64,000 nt of DNA. Origin: Sphingopyxis sp. BE259 (GTDB taxonomy: Bacteria; Pseudomonadota; Alphaproteobacteria; Sphingomonadales; Sphingomonadaceae). This document shows, piece after piece, positions 25,970 to 34,264 of this stretch. The notes under the pieces are model-generated. The model had not been told where the DNA came from. It made no database searches and worked only from the letters and a program-made list of their open reading frames with translations. The DNA is taken from contig NZ_JAVDWM010000001.1 in NCBI RefSeq assembly GCF_031457495.1, positions 1,228,001-1,292,000 of the forward strand, written 5' to 3'. The translations under genes were made by a program, and so were the position numbers. Position 1 is the first letter of the stretch. Each line of letters starts with the position of its first letter.

Positions 25970-26764
25970 ATGTCATTGGGTCAGGCGATCGCCCCGCATT
26001 TGCCGTATCTGCGGCGCTACGGTCGGGCGATCTCGGGAAGCCAGCAGAATGGCGACGCGCTGGTTGCGTGTTTGCTCGAAACGCTGGTCGCCAATCCCGC
26101 GGCGGTAGATACCGGCAACGATCTTCGCATCCAGCTTTACCGCATGGTCCACGACAATTTCGGCCTGATGGCCGAAGCATCCGCGGCGGGTGACGAGGCC
26201 GATCTGACCGACATGGCGATCGCCGACGCGCGGTTGCGCCGGATTCCGTCGCTGGCGCGGCAAGCCTTGCTGCTGACCGCAGTCGAAGGGTTCAATGCCG
26301 AGGATACCGGCCGGATCATCGGCCGCGATCCCGACGCGGTAAAGACGCTGATCGCCGAGGCAACCGACGAAATCGATCGCCAGACCCGGGCGCGCATCCT
26401 GATTATCGAGGACGAGCCGATCATCGCGATGGACATCGAAATGATCGTCCGCGACCTCGGGCATGACGTCGTTGCGGTCGCCACCACCCACCGCGAGGCG
26501 GTCGCCGAAGCGCAGAAGCATCAGCCGGGCCTCGTGCTTGCCGACATCCAGCTCGCCGACAACAGCTCGGGGATCGAGGCGGTGCAGGAAATCCTGACCG
26601 ATCTGAAGGTGCCGGTCATCTTCATCACCGCCTTCCCCGAACGGTTGCTGACTGGCGATCGTCCCGAACCGGCGTTCCTGCTGACCAAACCCTATCAGCC
26701 GGCGACGTTGCGCGCCGCGATTTCGCAGGTGCTGTTCTTCGACGAAAGCACCGTTCCGGCCTGA
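25970..26764 (+). CDS. phyR: PhyR response regulator, anti-anti-sigma factor
   Basis: The 264-residue protein has an N-terminal sigma-factor-like domain (residues 1-140; SLGQAIAPHLPYLRRYGRAI is diagnostic) and a C-terminal receiver (141-264). In the receiver Glu147, Asp148, the phospho-acceptor Asp192 (LVLADIQLADN), Thr220 and Lys240 are all present. On phosphorylation the sigma-like domain binds NepR and frees sigma-EcfG. The ATG at 25970 follows AGGAGGG; the frame is open to 25895, but that start has no ribosome site. No cognate PhyP/PAK kinase is in the window. Confidence 0.93.
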   Translation: MSLGQAIAPHLPYLRRYGRAISGSQQNGDALVACLLETLVANPAAVDTGNDLRIQLYRMVHDNFGLMAEASAAGDEADLTDMAIADARLRRIPSLARQALLLTAVEGFNAEDTGRIIGRDPDAVKTLIAEATDEIDRQTRARILIIEDEPIIAMDIEMIVRDLGHDVVAVATTHREAVAEAQKHQPGLVLADIQLADNSSGIEAVQEILTDLKVPVIFITAFPERLLTGDRPEPAFLLTKPYQPATLRAAISQVLFFDESTVPA

Positions 26765-26785
26765 GGGCTCGGCCCCTCCAGCCAT

Positions 26786-26862
26786 CGTCATTGCGAGCGC
26801 AGCGAAGCAATCCAGAGCGGTTTACACAAGCTCTGGATTGCTTCGCTGCGCTCGCAATGACG
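26786..26862. repeat. Dispersed inverted repeat, family B
   Basis: CGTCATTGCGAGCGCAGCGA at the left mirrors TCGCTGCGCTCGCAATGACG at the right, between phyR and glnE. Inner arms CTCCAGAGC-like and GCTCTGGA also pair. Confidence 0.9.
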
Positions 26863-26907
26863 AGGAGGGGTTGATACCATAAAGTTGGCGGGCGATAGCA
26901 GCGCGCA

Positions 26908-29613
26908 ATGACGACGTCCGACGCTTCCCATCGCCAATCCGCGCTCGACCGCCTTATCGCCAACGCGCCGTTTTTGGCGCGGCTTGCCGAAATCAACCCG
27001 GATGATGTGACGCGCTTCCTGACCGACGGGACGGACGCGGCGCTGGCAGCGGTGACTGCGCCGACCGCGGATGACGACATCATGCGGACCATGCGCCAAT
27101 GGCGCGGCCAAATCGCGCTGCTGCTCGCGCTCGGCGATCTGTCGGGCGAACATGACGTGGCGACGACGACGCGCTTGCTGTCCGAATTTGCCGACCAGGC
27201 CTGTGACACAGCGCTTGCCGCCGCCTTTGCCGAACGCGTGCCGGATGAGGAACCGCGCGGCCTGTCGGTCATTGCATTGGGGAAGCTCGGCAGTCACGAA
27301 CTCAACTATTCGTCCGACATCGACCCGATCCTGATTTTCGATCCCGACACGCTGCCGCGGCGCCAACGCGACGATCCCACCGAAGCCGCGGTGCGGATCG
27401 CGCGGCGGATGGTCGAAATCCTGTCGGCGCGCACTGGCGATGGTCACGTCCTGCGGGTCGACTTGCGGCTGCGCCCGCACCCCGAGGTCACCCCGATCGT
27501 GCTGCCGGTGGACGCGGCCATCTCCTATTATGAATCCGAGGCGCTGGCGTGGGAGCAGGCGGCGTTCATCCGCAGCCGCGCGTCGGCCGGCGACCGGGCG
27601 CTGGGCGGGCAATTCCTGTCGGCAATTCAGCCATTCATTTGGCGCCGCAGCCTCGATTTCCGCCAGCTCAAAGAAATCGGCGCGATGAGCGACCGCATCC
27701 GCGACCATTTCGCGCAGGGGCAGGCGTTCGGACCCGGATTTGATCTGAAACGCGGGCGCGGCGGGATTCGCGAGATCGAGTTTTTTGCGCAGGTCCACCA
27801 GCTGATCTATGGTGGCCGCGACCCGTCGCTGCGTGTGCCCGCAACGGTCGATGCGCTCGCCGCTCTCGCCGCGGCGGGGCGGATCGAGGCGGAGGTCGCG
27901 ACGCGGCTGTCGGGCCATTATGCCATGCTGCGCCGGATCGAACACCGGTTGCAGATGGTCGAGGATCAGCAGACGCATTGCCTGCCAACCCAGCCGACGG
28001 CACTCGATGGCGTGGCGCGCCTTGACGGCGCGGCCGATGGTGCGGCGCTGCTGGCGATGCTCGAACCGGTCAGCGCCGACGTCGGCGCCTGCTATGACCG
28101 GCTGGTCGCCGAACGCGCAGTCACCACCGGGCTGCCGCGCGACGACGATGGGCTTGCAGCGGCGTTGCTGGCCGCGGGGTTCGACCCTCCAGACGCGGCG
28201 CTGCGCACGATCGCCGAGTGGCGCGGCGGCAAATTGCGCGCGCTGCGCAGCCCGGCGGCGCTCGACGCGCTCGAAACGGTGCTGCCCGAACTGATCAAGG
28301 CGCTGGGCGCGGCACCCGATCCGCGAGCGACGCTGACCCGGTTCGACACGCTGGTCGCGGGGCTGCCCAGCGCGATCAACTTCTTTCACCTGCTCGCCGC
28401 GCAACCCGCGCTGGCACGCATCGCGACGCGCATTTTGGCCCTCGCCCCGACGCTTGCCGACGCGCTCGGCGCGCGGGCGCAGCTGATCGAGGGGCTGATC
28501 GACAGTCGCGCTTTTGACGCGCCAGCCGACACGGTGACGTTGCTGGCCGAATGGGAACCGGGGCTGGCGGCGCTCGATTATGAACGTCTGCTCGACCGGG
28601 TGCGCGATCTGGTCGGCGAGCGGCGCTTTGCCTATGGGGTGCAGCTCGTCGCCGGAGCGACCGATCCCTTGACGATCGCTTGCGGCTATTCCGACCTTGC
28701 CGAGGCGGCGCTCGGCGTGCTTGCCGACGCGACGGTGGCCGAATTTGTTGCGGCGCACGGGCGGATCGCCGACAGCGAACTGGTCGTGCTGGCGCTCGGG
28801 CGGTTCGGGGGCAGGGCGCTGACCCACGCGTCGGACCTTGACCTCATCTACCTGTTCACCGGCGATCACCTCGCCGAATCCGACGGGCCGCGGCCCCTCG
28901 GCGCGACAACCTATTACAACCGCCTCGCGCAGCGGGTTACCGCGGCGATGTCGGTGCCGACCGCGGCGGGCAAGCTCTATGACGTCGATACGCGGCTGCG
29001 GCCGCAGGGCGCGCAAGGCCCGCTGGTCGTCACCCTCGACAGTTTCGAACGCTATCAGCGCGAGGAAGCCTGGACGTGGGAGCATATGGCGCTGCTCCGC
29101 GCGCGGCCGGTCTATGGGTCGAACGCAGCCTGCGCCGATGTCAAGCGGATCATCGCCGAGCTGCTGGCCATCCCGCGCGATCCGGCCAAACTTGCGACGG
29201 ATGCTGCCGAGATGCGGGGCAAAATTGCGGCGCACAAACCCGCGCAGGGCGCGCTCGACATCAAGGGCGGCCCCGGCGGCCTCGTCGATCTGGAGTTCGC
29301 GATGCAGGTGACCCAACTCGCCAGCGGGCAGTGCCATGACCCCAATATCGCCGCCGCGCTCGCCTGCCTGAAAGCGGCGGGGCTGGCGCCCGACGGGGTG
29401 TGCGAGGCGCACGGGTTGCTGGCGCGGATGCTGGTGATGCTGCGGCTGACGGCGCCCGAGGGTGAGCCGCCGACCGCGGCGGCGCGGCAGCTCGTTGCGA
29501 GCCAATGCGGCGAACCCGGCTGGCCGCAACTGCTTGCCGCGCATGATTCGGCGCGGCAGGAGATTGCCGATTGGTGGGTATCGATTCGCCCGGCGCAGGA
29601 GAGTGAAACATGA
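26908..29613 (+). CDS. glnE: Glutamine synthetase adenylyltransferase/deadenylylase GlnE
   Basis: At 901 residues this is a GlnE with two nucleotidyltransferase halves: GKLGSHELNYSSDID with DPILIFD near residue 130, and GRFGGRALTHASDLDLIYLF near residue 630. Each is followed by RLRPHPEVT- and RLRPQGAQG-type motifs. It adds or removes AMP on glutamine synthetase according to nitrogen status. ATG at 26908. The stop overlaps the next gene's start (ATGA). Confidence 0.96.
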   Translation: MTTSDASHRQSALDRLIANAPFLARLAEINPDDVTRFLTDGTDAALAAVTAPTADDDIMRTMRQWRGQIALLLALGDLSGEHDVATTTRLLSEFADQACDTALAAAFAERVPDEEPRGLSVIALGKLGSHELNYSSDIDPILIFDPDTLPRRQRDDPTEAAVRIARRMVEILSARTGDGHVLRVDLRLRPHPEVTPIVLPVDAAISYYESEALAWEQAAFIRSRASAGDRALGGQFLSAIQPFIWRRSLDFRQLKEIGAMSDRIRDHFAQGQAFGPGFDLKRGRGGIREIEFFAQVHQLIYGGRDPSLRVPATVDALAALAAAGRIEAEVATRLSGHYAMLRRIEHRLQMVEDQQTHCLPTQPTALDGVARLDGAADGAALLAMLEPVSADVGACYDRLVAERAVTTGLPRDDDGLAAALLAAGFDPPDAALRTIAEWRGGKLRALRSPAALDALETVLPELIKALGAAPDPRATLTRFDTLVAGLPSAINFFHLLAAQPALARIATRILALAPTLADALGARAQLIEGLIDSRAFDAPADTVTLLAEWEPGLAALDYERLLDRVRDLVGERRFAYGVQLVAGATDPLTIACGYSDLAEAALGVLADATVAEFVAAHGRIADSELVVLALGRFGGRALTHASDLDLIYLFTGDHLAESDGPRPLGATTYYNRLAQRVTAAMSVPTAAGKLYDVDTRLRPQGAQGPLVVTLDSFERYQREEAWTWEHMALLRARPVYGSNAACADVKRIIAELLAIPRDPAKLATDAAEMRGKIAAHKPAQGALDIKGGPGGLVDLEFAMQVTQLASGQCHDPNIAAALACLKAAGLAPDGVCEAHGLLARMLVMLRLTAPEGEPPTAAARQLVASQCGEPGWPQLLAAHDSARQEIADWWVSIRPAQESET

Positions 29614-30077
29614 GCGGTATGAAACTGGGCGATGCCATCCCCGCGGTGACGCTGCTGGACGCCGATGGTGCGACGATCGATCTCGCCGCGATGACGGGGG
29701 CGCCGCTGGTGGTTTATTTCTACCCCAAGGCCGATACGCCGGGCTGCACCGTCGAAGCGCAGGATTTCACCCGCCTTGCCCCCGACTTCGCGCATCTCCA
29801 TGCGCAGGTGCTTGCCGTGTCGCGCGATGCGCCCGCGAAGCTGTGCAAGTTCCGCGACAAATACGGCCTGACCGTGCGGCTGGCTTCCGACGAAGACGGT
29901 AAGGTGTGCGAAGCGTTCGGCACCTGGGTCGAAAAGCAGAATTACGGTAAGACCTATATGGGGATCGAACGTTCGACCTTCCTGTTCGGCGCCGATGGCA
30001 AGCTGGCCAAGGAATGGCGCAAGGTGCGCGTCAAGGGTCATGCCGAGGCGGTGCTGGAGGCGGCAAAGGCGCTTTAA
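29610..30077 (+). CDS. bcp: Bcp/PrxQ-type thioredoxin-dependent peroxiredoxin
   Basis: A 155-residue peroxiredoxin with FYPKADTPGCTVEAQDF: Cys in TPGC is the peroxidatic residue. The usual resolving Cys five positions on (CTKEAC) is replaced by Gln (CTVEAQ), so it must be a 1-Cys form or use Cys in KLCKFRD or KVCEAFG. It reduces peroxides in the cytoplasm. It is translationally coupled to glnE by a four-base overlap. Confidence 0.92.
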   Translation: MSGMKLGDAIPAVTLLDADGATIDLAAMTGAPLVVYFYPKADTPGCTVEAQDFTRLAPDFAHLHAQVLAVSRDAPAKLCKFRDKYGLTVRLASDEDGKVCEAFGTWVEKQNYGKTYMGIERSTFLFGADGKLAKEWRKVRVKGHAEAVLEAAKAL

Positions 30078-30094
30078 GCGTTCAACAGCAGCTT

Positions 30095-30212
30095 CCGTTC
30101 GTCCTGAGGAGGGACTGAGCGCGGCGAAGGCCCGTCTCGAAGGACTAAGCGCGGCGCGAGCGTCCTTCGAGACGCCATTTCGACAAGCTCAATGGCTCTT
30201 CAGGACAAACGG
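30095..30212. repeat. Dispersed inverted repeat, family A
   Basis: CCGTTCGTCCTGAGGAG begins it and CTTCAGGACAAACGG ends it; inner arms are GTCTCGAAGGA and TCCTTCGAGAC. It lies between bcp and the DUF455 gene. The left end differs little from the copies at 1643 and 61824. Confidence 0.87.
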
Positions 30213-30231
30213 AAAGAAATTTGGTCCCTGT

Positions 30232-31023
30232 ATGAATAGTTTAGGAGAAGCCGCGCGCGCGGTCCTGCTGACGCCCGACCCGCACGACAAACGCCGCGCG
30301 GCGCGGAGTCTGGCGCGGGCGTGGCGACAGGGGCGTCTCGACCATCGTTGCAATACGCCGATGCCCGATCAGCCCGCGTGGCCCGCCCACCCCGAACTGC
30401 TCGAACCCAGCCGCATGCCGCGGCGCGGCAAGGGCGGTTCCGAACGCGGCCGAATCGCGCTGCTCCACGCGCTCGCGCATATCGAATTTGTTGCGATCGA
30501 CCTGGCGGTTGATCTGATCGGCCGCTTTGGCGACGAATTTCCGCGCGCGTTTGTCGATGACTGGATCGGCGTCGCGGCCGACGAGGCGATGCATTTTGCG
30601 CTGCTCGACCGCCGCCTGCGGCAGCTTGGCAGCCATTATGGTGCACTGCCCGCCCACGCCGGATTGTGGGAGGCGGCGCAGGTCACCGCCGACGACGTAT
30701 TGGCGCGGCTCGCGATCGTGCCGATGGTGCTGGAGGCGCGGGGACTCGACGTCACGCCGCCGACGATCGCGCGCTTTCGCGACGCGGGGGACGAGGCTTC
30801 GGCAAATATTTTGTCGCGCATTTACAACGACGAAATCCGCCATGTGCGCGCGGGCACGGTCTGGTTCGGTTGGAAGTGCGACGAACGGGGATTCAACGCC
30901 GCCCAAGCGTGGCACAGCCTCGTAAAAGCGCGATTTCGGGGTGCGCTCAAAGCGCCGTTCAACGACTCGGCGCGCCACGACGCCGGTCTGACGCAAGAAT
31001 TCTATGGTGTTATTGCGTCTTAA
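30232..31023 (+). CDS. DUF455 ferritin-like protein
   Basis: A 263-residue helical protein with paired metal-ligand motifs of a ferritin-like di-iron fold: HIEFVAIDLAVDL, DEAMHFALL, EARGLD and NDEIRHVRAG. The MPRRGKGG and RIALLHALAH segments are typical of DUF455. The reaction is unknown. The ATG at 30232 is used; the upstream part of the frame is inside the repeat. Neighbouring bcp may hint at oxidative stress, but this is weak. Confidence 0.85.
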   Translation: MNSLGEAARAVLLTPDPHDKRRAARSLARAWRQGRLDHRCNTPMPDQPAWPAHPELLEPSRMPRRGKGGSERGRIALLHALAHIEFVAIDLAVDLIGRFGDEFPRAFVDDWIGVAADEAMHFALLDRRLRQLGSHYGALPAHAGLWEAAQVTADDVLARLAIVPMVLEARGLDVTPPTIARFRDAGDEASANILSRIYNDEIRHVRAGTVWFGWKCDERGFNAAQAWHSLVKARFRGALKAPFNDSARHDAGLTQEFYGVIAS

Positions 31024-31136
31024 CCATTGGGATAGCACACAGGCTTCGCGGGGGATGAGCAATCATCCAAACCAACAAACACCGGCGCCAAAGCCTCTTT
31101 ATGACTTTGGCGACATGGCACACGCAGGGTCGTATT

Positions 31137-31838
31137 TTGATAAACACTCTTCTGACGCAGAAGTTGCATCAAGTCGCAATCGTCTGCGCCGCAGCATGTT
31201 TCGGACTGGCAACGCCAGCCGCCCACGCTGCCGAAACCAGCGCCGATGCTGGTATTGTCGCTCCCGACGAGCCCGATGACGACAGCTTTACTGCTGGCGT
31301 TCCCTCTGTCGGCGAAGATAGCGAAGCCCGCGCAATTTTTCAGGCGTGGAAGCGTCTCGACACCGGCCTGACCGCTTCGATCGGCGTTGCGGTGCCCTCG
31401 CGCCGCCCGATCGACCAGATGTCGCTGTCATCCTCCTATGGCATGCGCGTCCATCCCGTCACCGGCAAGGTCGCCCGCCACAATGGCATTGACATCCCGG
31501 CGCCGCACGGCACCCCGATTTACGCGACGGCCGACGGCATCGTCGGCCGCGCCCAGCGCCTCGGCGGCTACGGCAATTACGTCGAGGTCGAACATGGCAA
31601 CGCGATTCAGACGCGTTACGGCCATATGTCGTCCTACGTCGTCATCCCCGGCCAGTCGGTCAAAAAGGGCGACGTGCTCGGCTATGTCGGTTCGACCGGC
31701 CGTTCGACCGGCAACCACCTGCATTATGAAGTCCGCATCGAAGGCGCGCCGGTCAATCCGATGCCGTTCGTGCGGTCGGACCAGATGGCGATCGCTGCGA
31801 TCACCGGCAAGAATGTCGCGATGGGCGGTCCCGAATAA
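31137..31838 (+). CDS. Secreted M23 family metallopeptidase
   Basis: About 233 residues: signal peptide (QVAIVCAAACFGLATPAAHA), a linker of about 75 residues, then a LytM-type domain with SYGMRVHPVTG, HNGIDIP (HxxxD) and HLHYEVR (HxH), all three zinc ligands present. It probably cuts peptidoglycan cross-bridges in the periplasm. The TTG at 31137 is preferred (AGGG just upstream, normal signal length); an ATG at 31101 would add 12 residues but has no ribosome site. Confidence 0.88.
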   Translation: MINTLLTQKLHQVAIVCAAACFGLATPAAHAAETSADAGIVAPDEPDDDSFTAGVPSVGEDSEARAIFQAWKRLDTGLTASIGVAVPSRRPIDQMSLSSSYGMRVHPVTGKVARHNGIDIPAPHGTPIYATADGIVGRAQRLGGYGNYVEVEHGNAIQTRYGHMSSYVVIPGQSVKKGDVLGYVGSTGRSTGNHLHYEVRIEGAPVNPMPFVRSDQMAIAAITGKNVAMGGPE

Positions 31839-31872
31839 GAATATTGACGAGCTTTCCTGGGTCGGAGAGGAG

Positions 31873-31908
31873 GGGCGCCAGGCGGGACAACCGTCGCGGC
31901 GCCCTTTT
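31873..31908 (+). terminator. Intrinsic terminator after the M23 peptidase gene
   Basis: GGGCGCC (31873-31879) pairs with GGCGCCC (31898-31904) over an 18-base loop that has its own CGGG-ACAA-CCG fold, followed by TTTT. Confidence 0.65.
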
Positions 31909-31938
31909 CATTTGGTATAAAGCGCCTATCTAACGCCC

Positions 31939-32280
31939 ATGGCCAAGCAGCTTTCCGATATCACCCTGTCACCCGCCGCCGCGGCGCGCGTCCGCTGGAT
32001 CGCCGACCGCAAGGGTGAGAGCGACGCCGCGCTGCGCCTCGCCGTCGATGGCGGCGGCTGTTCAGGCTTCACCTATCGCTTCGGCTTGGCCGAAGGCATC
32101 GATGCCGACGACATTATCACCGAGACCGACGGGGTAAAGCTGGTCGTCGATCCGGTGAGCATCGATCTCGTGCGCGGGTGCATCGTCGATTTCGTCGATT
32201 CGCTCGGCGGGTCGTCGTTCAAGGTCGAAAACCCCAATGCAGCGTCGGGCTGCGGCTGCGGGTCCAGCTTCTCGATCTGA
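31939..32280 (+). CDS. A-type iron-sulfur carrier (ErpA/IscA family)
   Basis: A 113-residue protein with the three conserved cysteines: GGGCSGF near residue 41 and GCGCG near the C-terminus. A-type carriers take Fe-S clusters from the assembly scaffold to apo-enzymes. ErpA and IscA cannot be told apart safely by sequence alone; a lone gene outside an isc or suf operon favours ErpA. Confidence 0.9.
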   Translation: MAKQLSDITLSPAAAARVRWIADRKGESDAALRLAVDGGGCSGFTYRFGLAEGIDADDIITETDGVKLVVDPVSIDLVRGCIVDFVDSLGGSSFKVENPNAASGCGCGSSFSI

Positions 32281-32319
32281 CGCCTTTCGCCGCGCCGTGC
32301 TTGCTGGCATAGGTGCGCC

Positions 32320-33090
32320 ATGAAAATCGCGACCTTCAATATCAACGGGATCAAGGCCCGCCTGCCGCGTCTGATCGAATGGCTCGAGGAAACCCAGCCC
32401 GATGTCGCCTGCTTGCAGGAACTGAAATCGAGCGACGAGACGATGCCGACGAAGGAGATCGAGGCGGCGGGTTACGGCTTTCTCTACCACGGGCAAAAGG
32501 GCTTCAACGGCGTCGCGATCCTCGCGCGTGGCGCCCAGCCGGTCGAAACCCAGCGCGGTCTCGCGGGTGAGGCCGAGGACGAGCAGTCGCGCTACCTGGA
32601 GGCCGACGTCCACGGGGTGCGCGTCGCGTCGATCTATCTGCCCAACGGCAATCCGCAGCCCGGCCCCAAATTCGACTACAAGCTGCGCTGGATGGCGCGG
32701 CTGCGCGAGCGCGCCAAATTCCTGCTCGCGTCCGAAATCCCGACGATCCTGACCGGCGATTACAACGTCATCCCGCACGACGACGATGTCTGGGATCCGC
32801 GGGTGATGGCGACCGACGCGCTGATGCAGCCCGAATCGCGCGATGCGTGGTTCCGCCTGCTCGGCGACGGATGGACCGACGCGCTCCGCAGCCGTCATCC
32901 GGCTGGTCGTATCTGGACTTTCTGGGATTATCAGGCGGGCGGCTGGCAACGCGACCACGGCTTTCGCATCGATCATCTGCTGCTCAGCCCGGCGCTCGCC
33001 GACCGGCTGGTCGACGCGGGGGTCGACAAGGATCACCGCGGGCGGGAAAAGGCGAGCGATCATGCGCCGACCTGGGCGGTGCTTTCATAA
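32320..33090 (+). CDS. xth: Exodeoxyribonuclease III
   Basis: The 256-residue protein has the AP-endonuclease fold: FNINGIKARLPRL, CLQELKSSDE, SIYLPNGNP, TGDYNVIPHD and the final SDHAPTWAVL. The catalytic Asp-His pair (SDHAP) and GDYN are intact. It repairs abasic sites and 3' blocks. ATG at 32320. Confidence 0.95.
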   Translation: MKIATFNINGIKARLPRLIEWLEETQPDVACLQELKSSDETMPTKEIEAAGYGFLYHGQKGFNGVAILARGAQPVETQRGLAGEAEDEQSRYLEADVHGVRVASIYLPNGNPQPGPKFDYKLRWMARLRERAKFLLASEIPTILTGDYNVIPHDDDVWDPRVMATDALMQPESRDAWFRLLGDGWTDALRSRHPAGRIWTFWDYQAGGWQRDHGFRIDHLLLSPALADRLVDAGVDKDHRGREKASDHAPTWAVLS

Positions 33091-33095
33091 CCCAT

Positions 33096-33123
33096 CGTCA
33101 ATCCGGCCTTCGCCGGGATGACG
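33096..33123. repeat. Short family C hairpin after xth
   Basis: CGTCA-AT-CCGG, loop CCTTCG, CCGG-GA-TGACG. It is a single arm of the GTCATCCCGG-type repeat and lies between the convergent xth and DUF1501 genes, so it may also stop transcription. Confidence 0.65.
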
Positions 33124-33136
33124 AGCTAAATGCCGA

Positions 33137-34261
33137 TCATGCCGCGTCGGGATACAACGTCGCCATCACCCGCTTCTGATCGAGCGCATAGTGATGCGCC
33201 ACCGCGCCAGCGATCACGCTTTCAAGGCTACGCGTCGGTTTGAGGTCGCGGCCGTCGAGCCGCGCTGAGGCCGTCAGTCCGGGCCAGTCGGCCGAAACCT
33301 TGCCCCCCGCCGCCAACCCGCCGCCGAGCAGCATCGCGGTCGATGCGGTGCCATGGTCGGTGCCGCCGGTACCGTTGACCTCGACCGTCCGACCGAATTC
33401 GGTGGCGACGATGACCAGCGTGTCGGTCCACGCCGGACCGAGGCCGGTCTGAAGCGCACCGACCAGTTGATCGAGCCCGCGCAACTGCGCGTTCAGCCGC
33501 CCGCGCTGACCGCTGTGGGTGTCCCAGCCGCCGGTTTCGACCATCATCACCCGCGCGCCATCGGCGGGCAGCATCAGCGACGCGGCGAGCTTGCCAAGAT
33601 CGGCGCCGTTGCGGCCGTTGTTGCCGCCGATGTCGCTCGCCAGCTCCTGCGTCTTGACCGCGCTGTTCCACAGCGGATGGAGCAGCGTATCGTCGGCATA
33701 AAGTGCGGACAGCCGCGCGATCAGGTCGCCGTCGGCCTGCGGCAACCGGCTCGGCGCATAGGTGCCGACCTGGACCGTGCCGCGCATCGCCAGCGGCACC
33801 GCGGGGGCGATTGCCAGCGCGTCGCGCTCTGCCGCGGGCAGCAGGGTCAGCAGCCGTCCGACCCAGCCGTCGGCGCGGCCATAGGGTCGCGACCCGCCGC
33901 CTTCGAGCATGTTCTGCCCATCGAAATGCGACCGGTCGCGATAGGCAGTGGCGACGGCGTGGGCGAAATGCGCCTGGCGGCCGGTGTAAAGCCCAGCCGT
34001 CGTCGCCAGCGCCGGATGCAGCGTGAACATCGCATCGAGCTTGGCGCCGCCCGCCGTCTCGTCGGCCAGCGCGCGGCGCGCCGCGGCGAACGCGGGATCG
34101 CCGGTCGGCGCTACCGTCGCCAGCCCGTCGGCGGCGCCGCGCTGGATGATGAACACCAGCCGCTTGGGCGTCGCCGCTGCGGCATAGGCAAAACCGGGCA
34201 GCGCGCCCGCGGCGGCGGCGGTGATCCCCGACAGGATGATCGAACGGCGGGAAAGGATCAT
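33137..34261 (-). CDS. DUF1501 secreted protein (sulfatase-like fold)
   Basis: A 374-residue protein with a Tat-like signal (LSRRSIILSGITAAAAGALP). Family motifs are HFDGQNMLEGG, ETGGWDTHSGQ and ATEFGRTVEVNGTGGTDHG. DUF1501 proteins resemble alkaline phosphatase/sulfatase folds; their substrate is unknown. They are regularly encoded after a DUF1800 gene, as here, three bases downstream. Confidence 0.9.
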   Translation of the reverse strand: MILSRRSIILSGITAAAAGALPGFAYAAAATPKRLVFIIQRGAADGLATVAPTGDPAFAAARRALADETAGGAKLDAMFTLHPALATTAGLYTGRQAHFAHAVATAYRDRSHFDGQNMLEGGGSRPYGRADGWVGRLLTLLPAAERDALAIAPAVPLAMRGTVQVGTYAPSRLPQADGDLIARLSALYADDTLLHPLWNSAVKTQELASDIGGNNGRNGADLGKLAASLMLPADGARVMMVETGGWDTHSGQRGRLNAQLRGLDQLVGALQTGLGPAWTDTLVIVATEFGRTVEVNGTGGTDHGTASTAMLLGGGLAAGGKVSADWPGLTASARLDGRDLKPTRSLESVIAGAVAHHYALDQKRVMATLYPDAA

Positions 34262-34264
34262 GGT

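Noticed and set aside
26788..29544. A 918-codon minus-strand frame opposite glnE
   Set aside because: Same type of shadow; glnE has both nucleotidyltransferase motifs and overlaps bcp properly.
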